A stretch of 64,000 nt of DNA from Wenzhouxiangella sp. XN201 (GTDB lineage Bacteria; Pseudomonadota; Gammaproteobacteria; Xanthomonadales; Wenzhouxiangellaceae). The stretch is taken from assembly GCF_011008905.1 (NCBI RefSeq), contig NZ_JAAIVI010000020.1, positions 186,001 to 250,000 on the forward strand, written 5' to 3'. The position numbers and the translations under genes were made by a program. The notes below the pieces were generated by a model. That model did no database searches, had not been told where the DNA came from, and saw nothing but the letters and a program-made list of their open reading frames with translations. Positions 41,023-49,088 of the stretch are shown here, one piece after another; position 1 is the stretch's first letter; every line of letters begins with the position of its first letter.

Positions 41023-41661
41023 ATGAGCGATCAAGACCAACGACAAGACGAACTGGAACTAACGCCGGAGAAGTCGGGCAACCCGGTCAAGGAGATGTTC
41101 CTGCTGGCCGCACTTTACCTGCCATTGGGCTTTTTCCTGTGGTTCTTCATGGCCAGCGGCCTGATGTTTCCGGCCTCGAATCTGGCCGAGTGGCTGTTGA
41201 CCAGCCTGTTCCCGGAACTCTTTTCCGGTATTTTCCAGGCTGGCTTCATCTTCGAGATGCAGAGTCCGCTGACCGTGACCAACCCGGAAGACGGGCAGTT
41301 GATGCCGCTGACCTGGGATATCAACCCGATGATCTACGCCTGGGGCATGGCGCTGTTGTTCGGGCTGATCATGGCCACACCGATGTCGGCGCTTCGCCGC
41401 TTCTTGCAGATACTTGTCGCGCTGGTGGTGGTGACTCTCGTGACGGTCTGGGGCGTGTTCTGGGAAGCCTTGCGCGATCTCGCATTCCTGTTCGGACCCG
41501 AGATCGGCGAGGCGGTCCGCCAGTCGTCGTTGTCGCCCACCGCCATTGCTCTGTGCTACCAGCTCGGCTATCTGATGTTTCCCGGTGTCATCCCGATCGC
41601 CGCCTGGATCCTGATGAACCGGCCGTTCATCGAAAAGCTCGTCGAACATCGCCGAATCTGA
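41023..41661 (+). CDS. Inner-membrane protein, possibly exosortase-associated
   Basis: A 212-residue protein with four or more membrane helices (LLAALYLPLGFFLWFFMASG; MIYAWGMALLFGLIMATPM; FLQILVALVVVTLVTVWGVF; ALCYQLGYLMFPGVIPIAAWI) and an acidic, soluble N-terminus. The pattern of an early LY-LPLGFFLWFF helix, a short soluble loop, then NPMIYAWGMALLF, resembles what I recall of membrane proteins partnered with exosortase H; no exosortase or PEP-CTERM protein is visible here, so this is tentative. Start at ATG 41023 with GGCGGAG ahead. It lies 10 bases after purL and 88 before gspE. Confidence 0.6.
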   Translation: MSDQDQRQDELELTPEKSGNPVKEMFLLAALYLPLGFFLWFFMASGLMFPASNLAEWLLTSLFPELFSGIFQAGFIFEMQSPLTVTNPEDGQLMPLTWDINPMIYAWGMALLFGLIMATPMSALRRFLQILVALVVVTLVTVWGVFWEALRDLAFLFGPEIGEAVRQSSLSPTAIALCYQLGYLMFPGVIPIAAWILMNRPFIEKLVEHRRI

Positions 41662-41733
41662 ACCGTACGGCCCCGGGGCTGTCTGTTTGTGACATGGTCC
41701 GGGACTCGGGAGCGATTCGGACCAACCCGCCGC

Positions 41734-41739
41734 TATAAT
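41734..41739 (+). promoter_or_regulatory. -10 box of the type II secretion operon
   Basis: A perfect TATAAT is 10 bases ahead of the gspE ATG at 41750. A start site at the usual 6 to 7 bases downstream would leave a leader of only 3 or 4 bases, and no Shine-Dalgarno sequence is visible. No clear -35 is seen. A GC-rich palindrome at about 41666-41678 ahead of it may end transcription of the gene before. Confidence 0.45.
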
Positions 41740-41749
41740 CGGGCTCGAT

Positions 41750-43504
41750 ATGGAAACTGAAACACTGACTGCTACCGACGACACCGAGTTGTTGCCGAGC
41801 ATCGGCGATCACCTCGAGGATCGTGCCGCCGAACTGTGCCGCCTGCTGATCGAGCAGGAGCGCCTGCGCGAGGAAGACCTGCAGCGCGCCAAGGCCTATC
41901 GTGAGCAGCACGGCGGCAACCTGCTGACCTTGCTGGTACGCTTGGGGCTGGTGTCCGAGCGCGACCTGGCACGGGCTCAGTCCGAACTGCTCGAGATCCC
42001 GATGGTCACCGACAAGGACTATCCGGAGAAAGGTCCGCAGATCGACGGTATCTCGGTGCGCTACATGAAGCAGCAGCACCTGGTGCCGATCGAGGTCAGC
42101 GACGAGGAGCTGGTCGTGGTCATGGCCGACCCGACCGACGATTTCGCGCTGCGCGCCCTGGCCATGGCAACCGACCACAGGGTCTCGCCGCGGGTCGGCA
42201 TCGCGTCGGAAATCGACAACACCATCGAGCGTTATTTTGGCGGCGGCAAGTCGGCCATGGGCCAGATCGCCGAGCATCTCGGCGGTGAGGGTGCCGGCGA
42301 GGACGAAGAAGACGTCGAACACCTGCGTGACCTGGCCTCCGAGGCCCCGGTCATCCGCCTGGTCAACCTGATCCTGCAGCGCGCGGTCGAATCGCGCGCC
42401 TCCGATATCCACATCGAGCCGTTCGAGAACCGCCTGAAAGTCCGCTATCGCATCGACGGAGTGCTGCAGGAAGTCGAGGCGCCGCCGGCGCGTTCGACCG
42501 CGGCGGTGATCTCGCGTGTGAAGATCATGGCGCGGCTCAACATCGCCGAGCGTCGTTTGCCGCAGGACGGGCGCATCATGCACCGCGTCGGCGGCAAGGA
42601 GCTCGACCTGCGTGTCTCGACCGTGCCGACCGCCCACGGCGAGTCGGTCGTCATGCGTATTCTCGACCGCGAGGCGGTCGTGCTCGATTTCGCCAGTCTC
42701 GGTTTCGCCGACGACATCCAGCAGAAGTTCGAGCGCGAGCTCGATGTGCCGCACGGGATCATTCTGGTCACCGGCCCAACGGGTTCGGGCAAGACCACTA
42801 CGCTCTATACCGGTCTGTCGAAACTCAATACACCCGAGCGCAAGATCATCACCGTCGAGGATCCGGTCGAGTACCAGCTTGAAGGCGTCAACCAGATCCA
42901 GGCCAAGTCCTCGATCGGGCTGGACTTCGCCCGCGCCTTGCGTTCGATCGTGCGACAGGACCCGGACGTGATCATGATCGGCGAAATGCGCGACCTGGAA
43001 ACGGCCAAGATTGCCATCCAGTCCGCATTGACCGGTCACCTGGTACTGTCGACCCTGCATACCAACGACGCTGCCGGGGGTGTGACCCGCATGCTCGACA
43101 TGGGCGTGGAAGACTACCTGCTGACTTCCACGGTCAACGCCATCATGGCCCAGCGACTGGTGCGCCGGCTCGACCCGGAAACCAGGGAAGCCTACGAAGT
43201 GCTGCCCGAGATGATCGAGGAACTCGGTCTGGACCGGTTCACCGACGAGCGGCCGATCAAGCTGTATCGCCCCGGCACTTCCGAAGCCAGCCCCACCGGT
43301 TACCGCGGCCGGACCGGCATTCACGAGTTGCTGGTGCTGAGCGAGGAACTGCGTCGCATGATCATGAAGCACGCCACTTCGACCGAGATCGAGAAACAGG
43401 CCCGCGCCGAGGGCATGCGCACGATGTACGAAGACGGCCTGATCAAGGCCCTGCAGGGGGTTACCTCGGCTGAAGAAGTGCTTCGTGTGACGCAGGAAGC
43501 CTGA
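41750..43504 (+). CDS. gspE: Type II secretion ATPase GspE, lacking the zinc-binding cysteines
   Basis: GspE is the cytosolic hexameric ATPase that drives pseudopilus assembly. The 584-residue product has N1 and N2 domains (about 20-180; LVRLGLVSERDLARAQSELL), Walker A GPTGSGKTTTLY, Asp box and Walker B (DPDVIMIGEMRDLETA), His box (TGHLVLSTLHTNDAAGG), and the C-terminal domain. In typical GspE a CxxC pair, about 30 residues and a second CxxC bind zinc; here the aligned sites are LDPETRE and GTSEASPTGYRGRTG, so all four cysteines are replaced while the flanking sequence is kept. First gene of the operon. Confidence 0.96.
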   Translation: METETLTATDDTELLPSIGDHLEDRAAELCRLLIEQERLREEDLQRAKAYREQHGGNLLTLLVRLGLVSERDLARAQSELLEIPMVTDKDYPEKGPQIDGISVRYMKQQHLVPIEVSDEELVVVMADPTDDFALRALAMATDHRVSPRVGIASEIDNTIERYFGGGKSAMGQIAEHLGGEGAGEDEEDVEHLRDLASEAPVIRLVNLILQRAVESRASDIHIEPFENRLKVRYRIDGVLQEVEAPPARSTAAVISRVKIMARLNIAERRLPQDGRIMHRVGGKELDLRVSTVPTAHGESVVMRILDREAVVLDFASLGFADDIQQKFERELDVPHGIILVTGPTGSGKTTTLYTGLSKLNTPERKIITVEDPVEYQLEGVNQIQAKSSIGLDFARALRSIVRQDPDVIMIGEMRDLETAKIAIQSALTGHLVLSTLHTNDAAGGVTRMLDMGVEDYLLTSTVNAIMAQRLVRRLDPETREAYEVLPEMIEELGLDRFTDERPIKLYRPGTSEASPTGYRGRTGIHELLVLSEELRRMIMKHATSTEIEKQARAEGMRTMYEDGLIKALQGVTSAEEVLRVTQEA

Positions 43505-43506
43505 CC

Positions 43507-44718
43507 GTGCCTTTGTTCGAATACAAGGCCGTCACCCCCGCTGGCGAGACCCTGAGCGGCGAGATGGATGCGCCCAGCAAGGAGCTGGTCATCGCGCACC
43601 TGCAGGAGTCGGGCAACATCCCGGTCTCGGCCAAGGAAGTCGGTTCGGGCTTCCGGCTCTCGGCCCTGTTGCGTGGCCGGCAAGGGCTCAAGCAGTCCGA
43701 GATCGGCGATCTGACTCAGCAACTGGCCACGCTTCTGAGTGCCGGCCTGCCGCTGGACCGATCGCTGGGCATCCTGGGCGAGCTGGCCGACAACGAGCGG
43801 GTCGAGAACACCATCGAGAAGATCCGCAACCGCGTGCGCGAAGGCGGTTCACTGTCGGAGGCGCTCGAAGAGCGTCACGGCGTGTTCTCGCGCTTCTACA
43901 TCAACATGGTGCGTGCCGGCGAGATCGGCGGTTCGCTCGACCACACCCTGTCGCGCATGGCCGAGTACCTGGAGCGCTCCAAGGAGCTCAAGGATTCGGT
44001 CATTTCGGCAATGATCTACCCGGCCTTGCTGGTGGTGCTGGCCGTCGCCTCGCTGATTCTGCTGATGGGCTACGTGATTCCCCAGTTCACCCCCATGTTC
44101 GAGGAATTCGGTGGCGAGCTGCCGTTGCTCACCAAGATCGTGATGGCAGTGGGCACCGGCTTGCAGAAATACTGGTGGGCCCTGATCGGGATCGTCGTGA
44201 TTGCCGTACTGTGGTTCCGGAGCCAGATGCGGCACCCGGCTTCGCGCCGCCGCTGGGATCGACGTTTCCTGCATACCCGGGGTATCGGCGAGGTCATTGC
44301 CAAGATGGAAACCGCCCGCCTGGCGCGCACGGCCGGCACCCTGCTGGTCAACGGCGTGCCGCTTTTGTCGGCACTTTCCATCGCCAAGAATGTCATGACC
44401 AATACAGTACTCGGCGACGACGTCGCCGAGGCGGCCAAGCAGGTCAAGACCGGCACGCCCATGGCGCGCGCACTGGCCGCCAACGACAACTTCCCGCGCC
44501 TCGCGTTGCAGATGGTCAACGTCGGCGAGGAAACGGGCAAGCTCGACGAAATGCTGCTCAAGGTGGCCGATACCTACGATCGCGATGTGCGCACGACCAT
44601 CGACCGCCTGATGGCCCTGATGGTGCCGGTGCTGACCCTGGGCCTGGCACTGGTCATCGGCGTGATCGTGATGTCGGTGCTGATGGCCATACTCGGTATC
44701 AACGAAATGGTCGCCTGA
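43507..44718 (+). CDS. gspF: Type II secretion inner-membrane platform protein GspF
   Basis: GspF is the polytopic core of the inner-membrane platform. The 403-residue product has the two repeated T2SSF domains (LTQQLATLLSAGLPLDRSLGIL around residues 75-95; MARLARTAGTLLVNGVPLLSALSIA in the second), each followed by membrane helices, three in all. The start is a GTG two bases after the gspE stop. Confidence 0.97.
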   Translation: MPLFEYKAVTPAGETLSGEMDAPSKELVIAHLQESGNIPVSAKEVGSGFRLSALLRGRQGLKQSEIGDLTQQLATLLSAGLPLDRSLGILGELADNERVENTIEKIRNRVREGGSLSEALEERHGVFSRFYINMVRAGEIGGSLDHTLSRMAEYLERSKELKDSVISAMIYPALLVVLAVASLILLMGYVIPQFTPMFEEFGGELPLLTKIVMAVGTGLQKYWWALIGIVVIAVLWFRSQMRHPASRRRWDRRFLHTRGIGEVIAKMETARLARTAGTLLVNGVPLLSALSIAKNVMTNTVLGDDVAEAAKQVKTGTPMARALAANDNFPRLALQMVNVGEETGKLDEMLLKVADTYDRDVRTTIDRLMALMVPVLTLGLALVIGVIVMSVLMAILGINEMVA

Positions 44719-44747
44719 GGCGGCCGCGGAATTTTCAATCAAAGAAT

Positions 44748-44761
44748 GCCCCCTGCGGGGC
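44748..44761 (+). other. Small hairpin just upstream of gspG
   Basis: GCCCC-CTGC-GGGGC lies in the gspF-gspG gap, directly before the GGAGGAAG ribosome site of gspG. A stem at this place could mark an RNA processing site or set pseudopilin levels; no T-tract follows, so it is not a terminator. Confidence 0.4.
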
Positions 44762-44774
44762 TGGAGGAAGCAAC

Positions 44775-45185
44775 ATGAACAAGGCGTCCGGAAATGCCGG
44801 TTTCTCGCTGATCGAATTGCTGGTCGTGCTGGTGATTCTCGGCCTGATCGCCGGCCTGGTGGTGCCCAACGTGCTCGAGCGCGGCGAAGACGCCAAGGTC
44901 CGTGCGGCCGAGGCCGAAGTGCAGCGTTTGTCGATGGCCGTCGATGAGTACTACCTTGACAACGGTCGCCCCCCGCGCGAGCTGCGCCAGCTGCTCGAGC
45001 GTCCCAGCGACGCGCGTAACTGGAACGGTCCCTATATCAAGGAATCCAACCTGAAGGACCCATGGGACCAGGCCTACGAGTACCGCTATCCGGGCGAGAA
45101 CCGCTCCTACGATATCTGGTCCTATGGTGCCGACAGCTCCCCGGGCGGAGAAGGCGGCAATGCAGACATCAATAACTGGGACTGA
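44775..45185 (+). CDS. gspG: Major pseudopilin GspG
   Basis: The major subunit of the pseudopilus. The 136-residue preprotein has a 9-residue leader MNKASGNAG cut before Phe (FSLIELLVVLVILGLIAGLV), the methylated N-terminal helix with Glu5, and the calcium-site loop with DPWDQAYEYRYPGE and a C-terminal SYGADSSPGGEGGNADINNWD, as in GspG of other species. A good GGAGGAAG site precedes the ATG. Confidence 0.97.
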   Translation: MNKASGNAGFSLIELLVVLVILGLIAGLVVPNVLERGEDAKVRAAEAEVQRLSMAVDEYYLDNGRPPRELRQLLERPSDARNWNGPYIKESNLKDPWDQAYEYRYPGENRSYDIWSYGADSSPGGEGGNADINNWD

Positions 45186-45735
45186 ACCGGAGTACGTGCT
45201 GCGCGATTGGGTTTTCGGAGTTTCGCCGCCCCGGCCTTGCCAGGCTGATGGGGGTCCCGGATCTTCGCTTCGCTCGTCCGGGATGCCTTCGCGCATGCGC
45301 GAAGGCGGCTTCAGCCTGATCGAGCTGATGGTCGTGATGCTGCTCGTCTCGCTGCTGTTCGCGGTGGTCGGTGTTTCGATCTCGCGCTCGGTCGAAGGCG
45401 CCGAGATTCGCAACGCCGCGCGCGAGATCACCGCCGGCATTCGCCACACCCGCGGCCAGGCCATTATCCAACGTCAGCAACAGGTCTTTCAGGTTGATGC
45501 CGACAAGCGCACCTGGCAAGCGGCCGGTCGCGAGTCGGTCGAGCTGCCCGCAGGGCTAGAAATCATACTCGATACCGCGCGCAGTGAAATGACTGGCGAA
45601 GAGGCCGGCGGTATCCGCTTCTACCCCGACGGGGCCTCCACCGGCGGCAGCGTCACGCTGCTGGCGCAGGAGCGCCAGTGGGTCATCAACGTATCCTGGC
45701 TGACCGGCGAGATCAGCATCGACCAGGAGTATTGA
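45160..45735 (+). CDS. gspH: Minor pseudopilin GspH, start uncertain
   Basis: The mature part begins FSLIELMVVMLLVSLLFAVVG with Glu5 and is followed by a GspH-like beta domain (AAREITAGIRHTRGQAI, IRFYPDGASTGG). Two starts are credible. The ATG at 45160 lies in the gspG end with an AGAAGG ribosome site and gives 191 residues with a 50-residue leader. The ATG at 45283 gives a canonical 9-residue leader MPSRMREGG and no ribosome site. The leader is encoded by a REP-like double hairpin (45254-45306). I list the coupled start because gspJ, the same structure without an internal ATG, must use the upstream type. Confidence 0.88.
   Translation: MQTSITGTEPEYVLRDWVFGVSPPRPCQADGGPGSSLRSSGMPSRMREGGFSLIELMVVMLLVSLLFAVVGVSISRSVEGAEIRNAAREITAGIRHTRGQAIIQRQQQVFQVDADKRTWQAAGRESVELPAGLEIILDTARSEMTGEEAGGIRFYPDGASTGGSVTLLAQERQWVINVSWLTGEISIDQEY
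45254..45306 (+). repeat. REP-like double hairpin inside the gspH leader
   Basis: First stem GTCCCGG(A) at 45254-45261 with TCCGGGA at 45277-45283. Second: a perfect 22-base palindrome at 45285-45306 with half-site GCCTTCGCGCA. The hairpins encode the residues before the prepilin cleavage site and end exactly where the mature coding sequence GGCTTCA begins. Confidence 0.8.
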
Positions 45736-46253
45736 TGAGTACCCGCAGGTCACATTGCTTCGGAACTCGCAGCCGGCTTCCGGGGCGTCCCGGATCGGGG
45801 TCCGGGATGCCTTCGCCCTTGCGCGAAGGCGGCTTCACGCTGATCGAGGTGATGGCGGCCTTCATGGTCTTTTCCCTGTTGTTCGGCGTGGTGTTGCAGA
45901 TTCTTTCGACTTCGGTGGGCAACACCCGAATATCCAGCGAATACACCCAGGCCGCGCTATGGGCGCAGTCCAAGCTTGATGTGCTCGGCCTGGAATCCAT
46001 GATCGAGCCCGGCGTGACTCACGGCGAGTTCGATGATCGTTTCTCCTGGACCATGGAAATCTCGGAAACCGAAGTGGTCGACGATCGTGCGCTGGACCTG
46101 CAGGACGAACTGCCGATCGCGCTCTATCACGTTCACCTGTTGGTTGAATGGGGCGAGGACGGGCGTCGCCAGGCTGAATTCGAAACACTGCGCTCGGTCG
46201 ATATTTATTGGGAGGAGCGGCAGCAGCAAATGGGTGGTGGGCCGCAGCCATGA
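45735..46253 (+). CDS. gspI: Minor pseudopilin GspI, start uncertain
   Basis: The 172-residue product starts at an ATG at 45735 that overlaps the gspH stop (TGATG), giving a 33-residue leader that ends MPSPLREGG before FTLIEVMAAFMVFSLLFGVVL. The mature part has Glu5, then QAALWAQSKLDVLGLE, typical for GspI, and a beta domain. The ATG at 45807 would give the usual 9-residue leader but has no ribosome site. The leader DNA contains the second REP-like element. GspI forms the pseudopilus tip with GspJ and GspK. Confidence 0.9.
   Translation: MSTRRSHCFGTRSRLPGRPGSGSGMPSPLREGGFTLIEVMAAFMVFSLLFGVVLQILSTSVGNTRISSEYTQAALWAQSKLDVLGLESMIEPGVTHGEFDDRFSWTMEISETEVVDDRALDLQDELPIALYHVHLLVEWGEDGRRQAEFETLRSVDIYWEERQQQMGGGPQP
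45787..45830 (+). repeat. REP-like double hairpin inside the gspI leader
   Basis: First stem GTCCCGGA (45787-45794) pairs with TCCGGGA (45801-45807), loop of six. Second: GCCTTCGC (45809-45816) pairs with GCGAAGGC at 45823-45830, with a short loop. Same order, sequence core and position relative to the cleavage site as in gspH. Confidence 0.8.
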
Positions 46254-47038
46254 CAGGGTTCGCTTCGACTCAGCCTTGGCGGCAGACTGCTGGAGGTCCC
46301 GGCTCGGCTTCGCCGTCCGGGACGCCCTGGCGCCGCGCGCGGCGCCAGGGCGGCTTCACGCTGATCGAGGTGATGCTGGCCATCGCACTGGTGGCGATCA
46401 TCATGGCGATGGCCTACGGCGGGTTCCGCGCCAGCGTTCGCGCCTCGAACTCGGGCGAGGCGTTGATCGAAGAAACCAATCGCTTGCGTGTCGTCCAGCA
46501 GTTCATGCGCCGCCAGCTGATGCAGGGCCGCTCGCTCATCATCGAGGAGTTGCAAGATGGTGAACCCGTGCGATTTCATGGCGAGGCCGAACAGGTGCGT
46601 TTCGTCGCCCCCATGCCGGGTTACCTGAGTTATGGCGGGGCCTATGTGCAGCAGTTCAGGCTCGAACCCGGCGATGAGGGCCTGGAACTGGTTTACTACT
46701 ACGCCATGCTCAATGGCTACGAGTCCGGCGATATCGACCATGTCACTGACGGCATCGTGCTGATGGAAGGCCTCGAGCAAGGCGAGTTCATCTATCTCGG
46801 TGTCGAAGAGGATGGCAGCGAGACTTTCTGGACCGATTTCTGGGAAAAAACCGACCGCTTGCCGCTGGCGGTGGGCGTGTTGCTCGACATGGACAGCCCG
46901 CGTGGCCTGGTCTGGCCTGACCTGATTGCGCCGGTGATGGTCGAGGCCGGTGATACGCAGCGCAGGCGCGAGATCCGGCGGGCCAGCGACATGCTGGTAC
47001 CGCGTGGCGCAAGGCGCGACGGGGGGCAACGGCAATGA
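46250..47038 (+). CDS. gspJ: Minor pseudopilin GspJ
   Basis: The 262-residue product starts at an ATG at 46250 overlapping the gspI stop (ATGA). A 35-residue leader (ending RRARRQGG) precedes FTLIEVMLAIALVAIIMAMAYGG with Glu5. GspJ hallmarks follow: a beta domain with LRVVQQFMRRQLMQGRSL, and LELVYYYAML and LPLAVGVLLDMDS. No other start between the operon overlap and the cleavage site exists, so here translation must run through the REP-like element at 46296-46351. Confidence 0.92.
   Translation: MTGFASTQPWRQTAGGPGSASPSGTPWRRARRQGGFTLIEVMLAIALVAIIMAMAYGGFRASVRASNSGEALIEETNRLRVVQQFMRRQLMQGRSLIIEELQDGEPVRFHGEAEQVRFVAPMPGYLSYGGAYVQQFRLEPGDEGLELVYYYAMLNGYESGDIDHVTDGIVLMEGLEQGEFIYLGVEEDGSETFWTDFWEKTDRLPLAVGVLLDMDSPRGLVWPDLIAPVMVEAGDTQRRREIRRASDMLVPRGARRDGGQRQ
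46296..46351 (+). repeat. REP-like double hairpin inside the gspJ leader
   Basis: First stem GTCCCGG (46296-46302) with CCGGGAC (46317-46323), strengthened by an inner CGGC/GCCG pair. Second: a perfect 28-base palindrome at 46324-46351, half-site GCCCTGGCGCCGCG. The third copy in this operon, ending at the same place relative to the mature GspJ N-terminus. Confidence 0.82.
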
Positions 47039-47928
47039 TTCGGGCAGGGGCACAGCGCGGCATCGCCCTGATTGTCGTACTCTGGATTCTGGTGTTGCTG
47101 ACCATCGTGGTCGGCATCTATTCGGTGCTGGCGCGTACCGAAAGCTTGCAGGCGCGCTTCCTGTTCGACACCACGATTGCCCGCTATGCGGCCGAGGCCG
47201 GCATCCACCGCGCCGCCTACGAGATGCGCAATGCCGACATCGAAACGCGCTGGGTACCCGACGGCCGTCCCTATACCATCAACTTCGGGGATGCCGAAGT
47301 CGAGATCCGGATCATCGACGAGTCGGGCAAGATCGACATCAATCGTGCCGACGCCGACCTGCTTTCGGAACTGTTCATCTCACGCGGCATGGAGGAAACC
47401 GAGGCCTGGCACATGGCCGATGCGATTATCGATTGGCGCGACCCGGACGACGTGCCTGGCCTCTACGGCGCTGAACTGCCCGAGTACGACGCGGCGGGTT
47501 ATCCTTACGGACCCGCCGACGAACCGTTCGGTTCGGTCGACGAGCTGCAGCAGGTGATCGGCATGAGCTGGGACCTGTTTCGTGAACTTGAGACACTGCT
47601 GACGGTCAATTCCAACTCCAGCCGGGTCAATCCGGCTTTCGCACCGGCCGAAGTGCTGGCCGCGCTCCCCGACATGACCCAGGAAGACGCCGAGCTTTTC
47701 GTCGAGGAGCGCCAGCAGTTCCACCCGGCCGATCAGCAGGCCCTGTTCCTGCCTGACGGCACGGTGGTCAGCTTGCAAGGGCGGGGGCGGACCTTTAGCA
47801 TTCGCTCGCGGGCGACGCTGGACGGCGGTACCTGGAGTGAAGTGCAAGCCACGCTCGAACTGGGCGGCAATCATCGCGGTCGCCCGTTTCGGGTACTGCG
47901 CTGGCGTGACAATGTCGAGGATCGATGA
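47035..47928 (+). CDS. gspK: Pseudopilus tip protein GspK
   Basis: GspK caps the pseudopilus. The 297-residue product has a short leader and hydrophobic helix (RGIALIVVLWILVLLTIVVGIYSV) without Glu5, as usual in GspK, then the core: RYAAEAGIHRAAYEM, IIDESGKIDINRADADLLSEL, ADAIIDWRDPDD, and FGSVDELQQVIGM with an inserted alpha domain. Start ATG overlaps the gspJ stop. Confidence 0.96.
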   Translation: MIRAGAQRGIALIVVLWILVLLTIVVGIYSVLARTESLQARFLFDTTIARYAAEAGIHRAAYEMRNADIETRWVPDGRPYTINFGDAEVEIRIIDESGKIDINRADADLLSELFISRGMEETEAWHMADAIIDWRDPDDVPGLYGAELPEYDAAGYPYGPADEPFGSVDELQQVIGMSWDLFRELETLLTVNSNSSRVNPAFAPAEVLAALPDMTQEDAELFVEERQQFHPADQQALFLPDGTVVSLQGRGRTFSIRSRATLDGGTWSEVQATLELGGNHRGRPFRVLRWRDNVEDR

Positions 47929-49088
47929 GTCAGAGTGCCATCAACGAATACTGGGGTAGCCTTGCTGCCCGCTACCGCGCCGGGCCCCTGCCGGGATTCC
48001 TGAAATGGTGGCGGAGCGAGCTGTCGAGCCTGTTGCCGGCCGACTTCCGGCGCCGCATGATTCCGCCAAGACCCGAGTTGTGGGTACTGCCCGAGGCCGA
48101 CGGAAACGGCCTGGTGATCTGGGCTGGCGGCGAGTCGCCCGAGCGCCGCGATGGCTTCGGGCCCAGCGAAGACGCCGCCCTGTTGCGCGATCGCTGGCAC
48201 GGTCTGGTCCACGATTTCGACGAGGGACCACCCGAAGTTCGCCTCGCCCTGCCGGCCGATGATGTGTTGCGCTGCCCGGTCGAGCTGCCGCTGGCGGTGG
48301 AATCGAATCTGTCGGAGTCGCTGGCCTATCAGCTCGACCAGGTCACACCATTCAGCGCCGACCAGGTCTACTTCGATTACCGGGTGGTCGAGCGGGATGC
48401 CGAGCATAACCGGCTCAAGCTCGACCTGAGGCTGGTCCTGCGTACGCATGTCGACGAACTACTCGAGCGCCTGCGCGCCATCGGCATTCGCCCACACGCC
48501 ATCGATTGCCTGGCCTCCGGCGGTGACGAGCCGGCCTGCGAGGGCTTCAACCTGCTGCCGGAGCGCGAACGTCCGCGCCATGTTTTCCGGCGCGCGCGCA
48601 TCAACTGGCTGCTTGCCGGAGCACTGGCACTTCTGGTTGCCGTGGTCATGGCCGAGTCGCTGTTCCTGCGCCAGCAAACGGTCGACCGTCTCGAGCGAGA
48701 GGTCGATGCCCTCCGCAGCCAGGCCGATCAGGTCATGGGGCTTCAACGCGAACTCGAGGATGCCCTGGCCGCGGCCAATTTCCTGGCCGAGCGGCGACGC
48801 AACCAGCCGGTCAGCGTCCGGGTGCTCGATGAGGTGACGCGTGCGCTGCCCGATGACATCTGGCTGATGCAGCTGCGGATCCAGGGCGACGAACTGCTCT
48901 TGCAGGGCCTGGCCGACAACTCGCAACGCCTGATCAGGCTGGTCAACGACACCGAAATGCTGGAGGATGCGGAGTTCAGGGGGTCGGTCAGCACCGATCC
49001 GAACAGCGGTCGCGAGCGTTTCAATGCGCGGGCCCGGATCGTGACGACGGGAGGCGGACGTGCAACTGCTGCCGGATCTGGAGAATAA
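47925..49088 (+). CDS. gspL: Type II secretion protein GspL
   Basis: GspL bridges GspE to the platform. The 387-residue product has an N-terminal cytosolic actin-like region (about 1-225), one membrane helix (INWLLAGALALLVAVVMAE, about 225-245), a coiled region (LEREVDALRSQADQVM) and a PilN-like periplasmic domain. It overlaps gspK by 4 bases and gspM by 29. Confidence 0.88.
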   Translation: MSQSAINEYWGSLAARYRAGPLPGFLKWWRSELSSLLPADFRRRMIPPRPELWVLPEADGNGLVIWAGGESPERRDGFGPSEDAALLRDRWHGLVHDFDEGPPEVRLALPADDVLRCPVELPLAVESNLSESLAYQLDQVTPFSADQVYFDYRVVERDAEHNRLKLDLRLVLRTHVDELLERLRAIGIRPHAIDCLASGGDEPACEGFNLLPERERPRHVFRRARINWLLAGALALLVAVVMAESLFLRQQTVDRLEREVDALRSQADQVMGLQRELEDALAAANFLAERRRNQPVSVRVLDEVTRALPDDIWLMQLRIQGDELLLQGLADNSQRLIRLVNDTEMLEDAEFRGSVSTDPNSGRERFNARARIVTTGGGRATAAGSGE

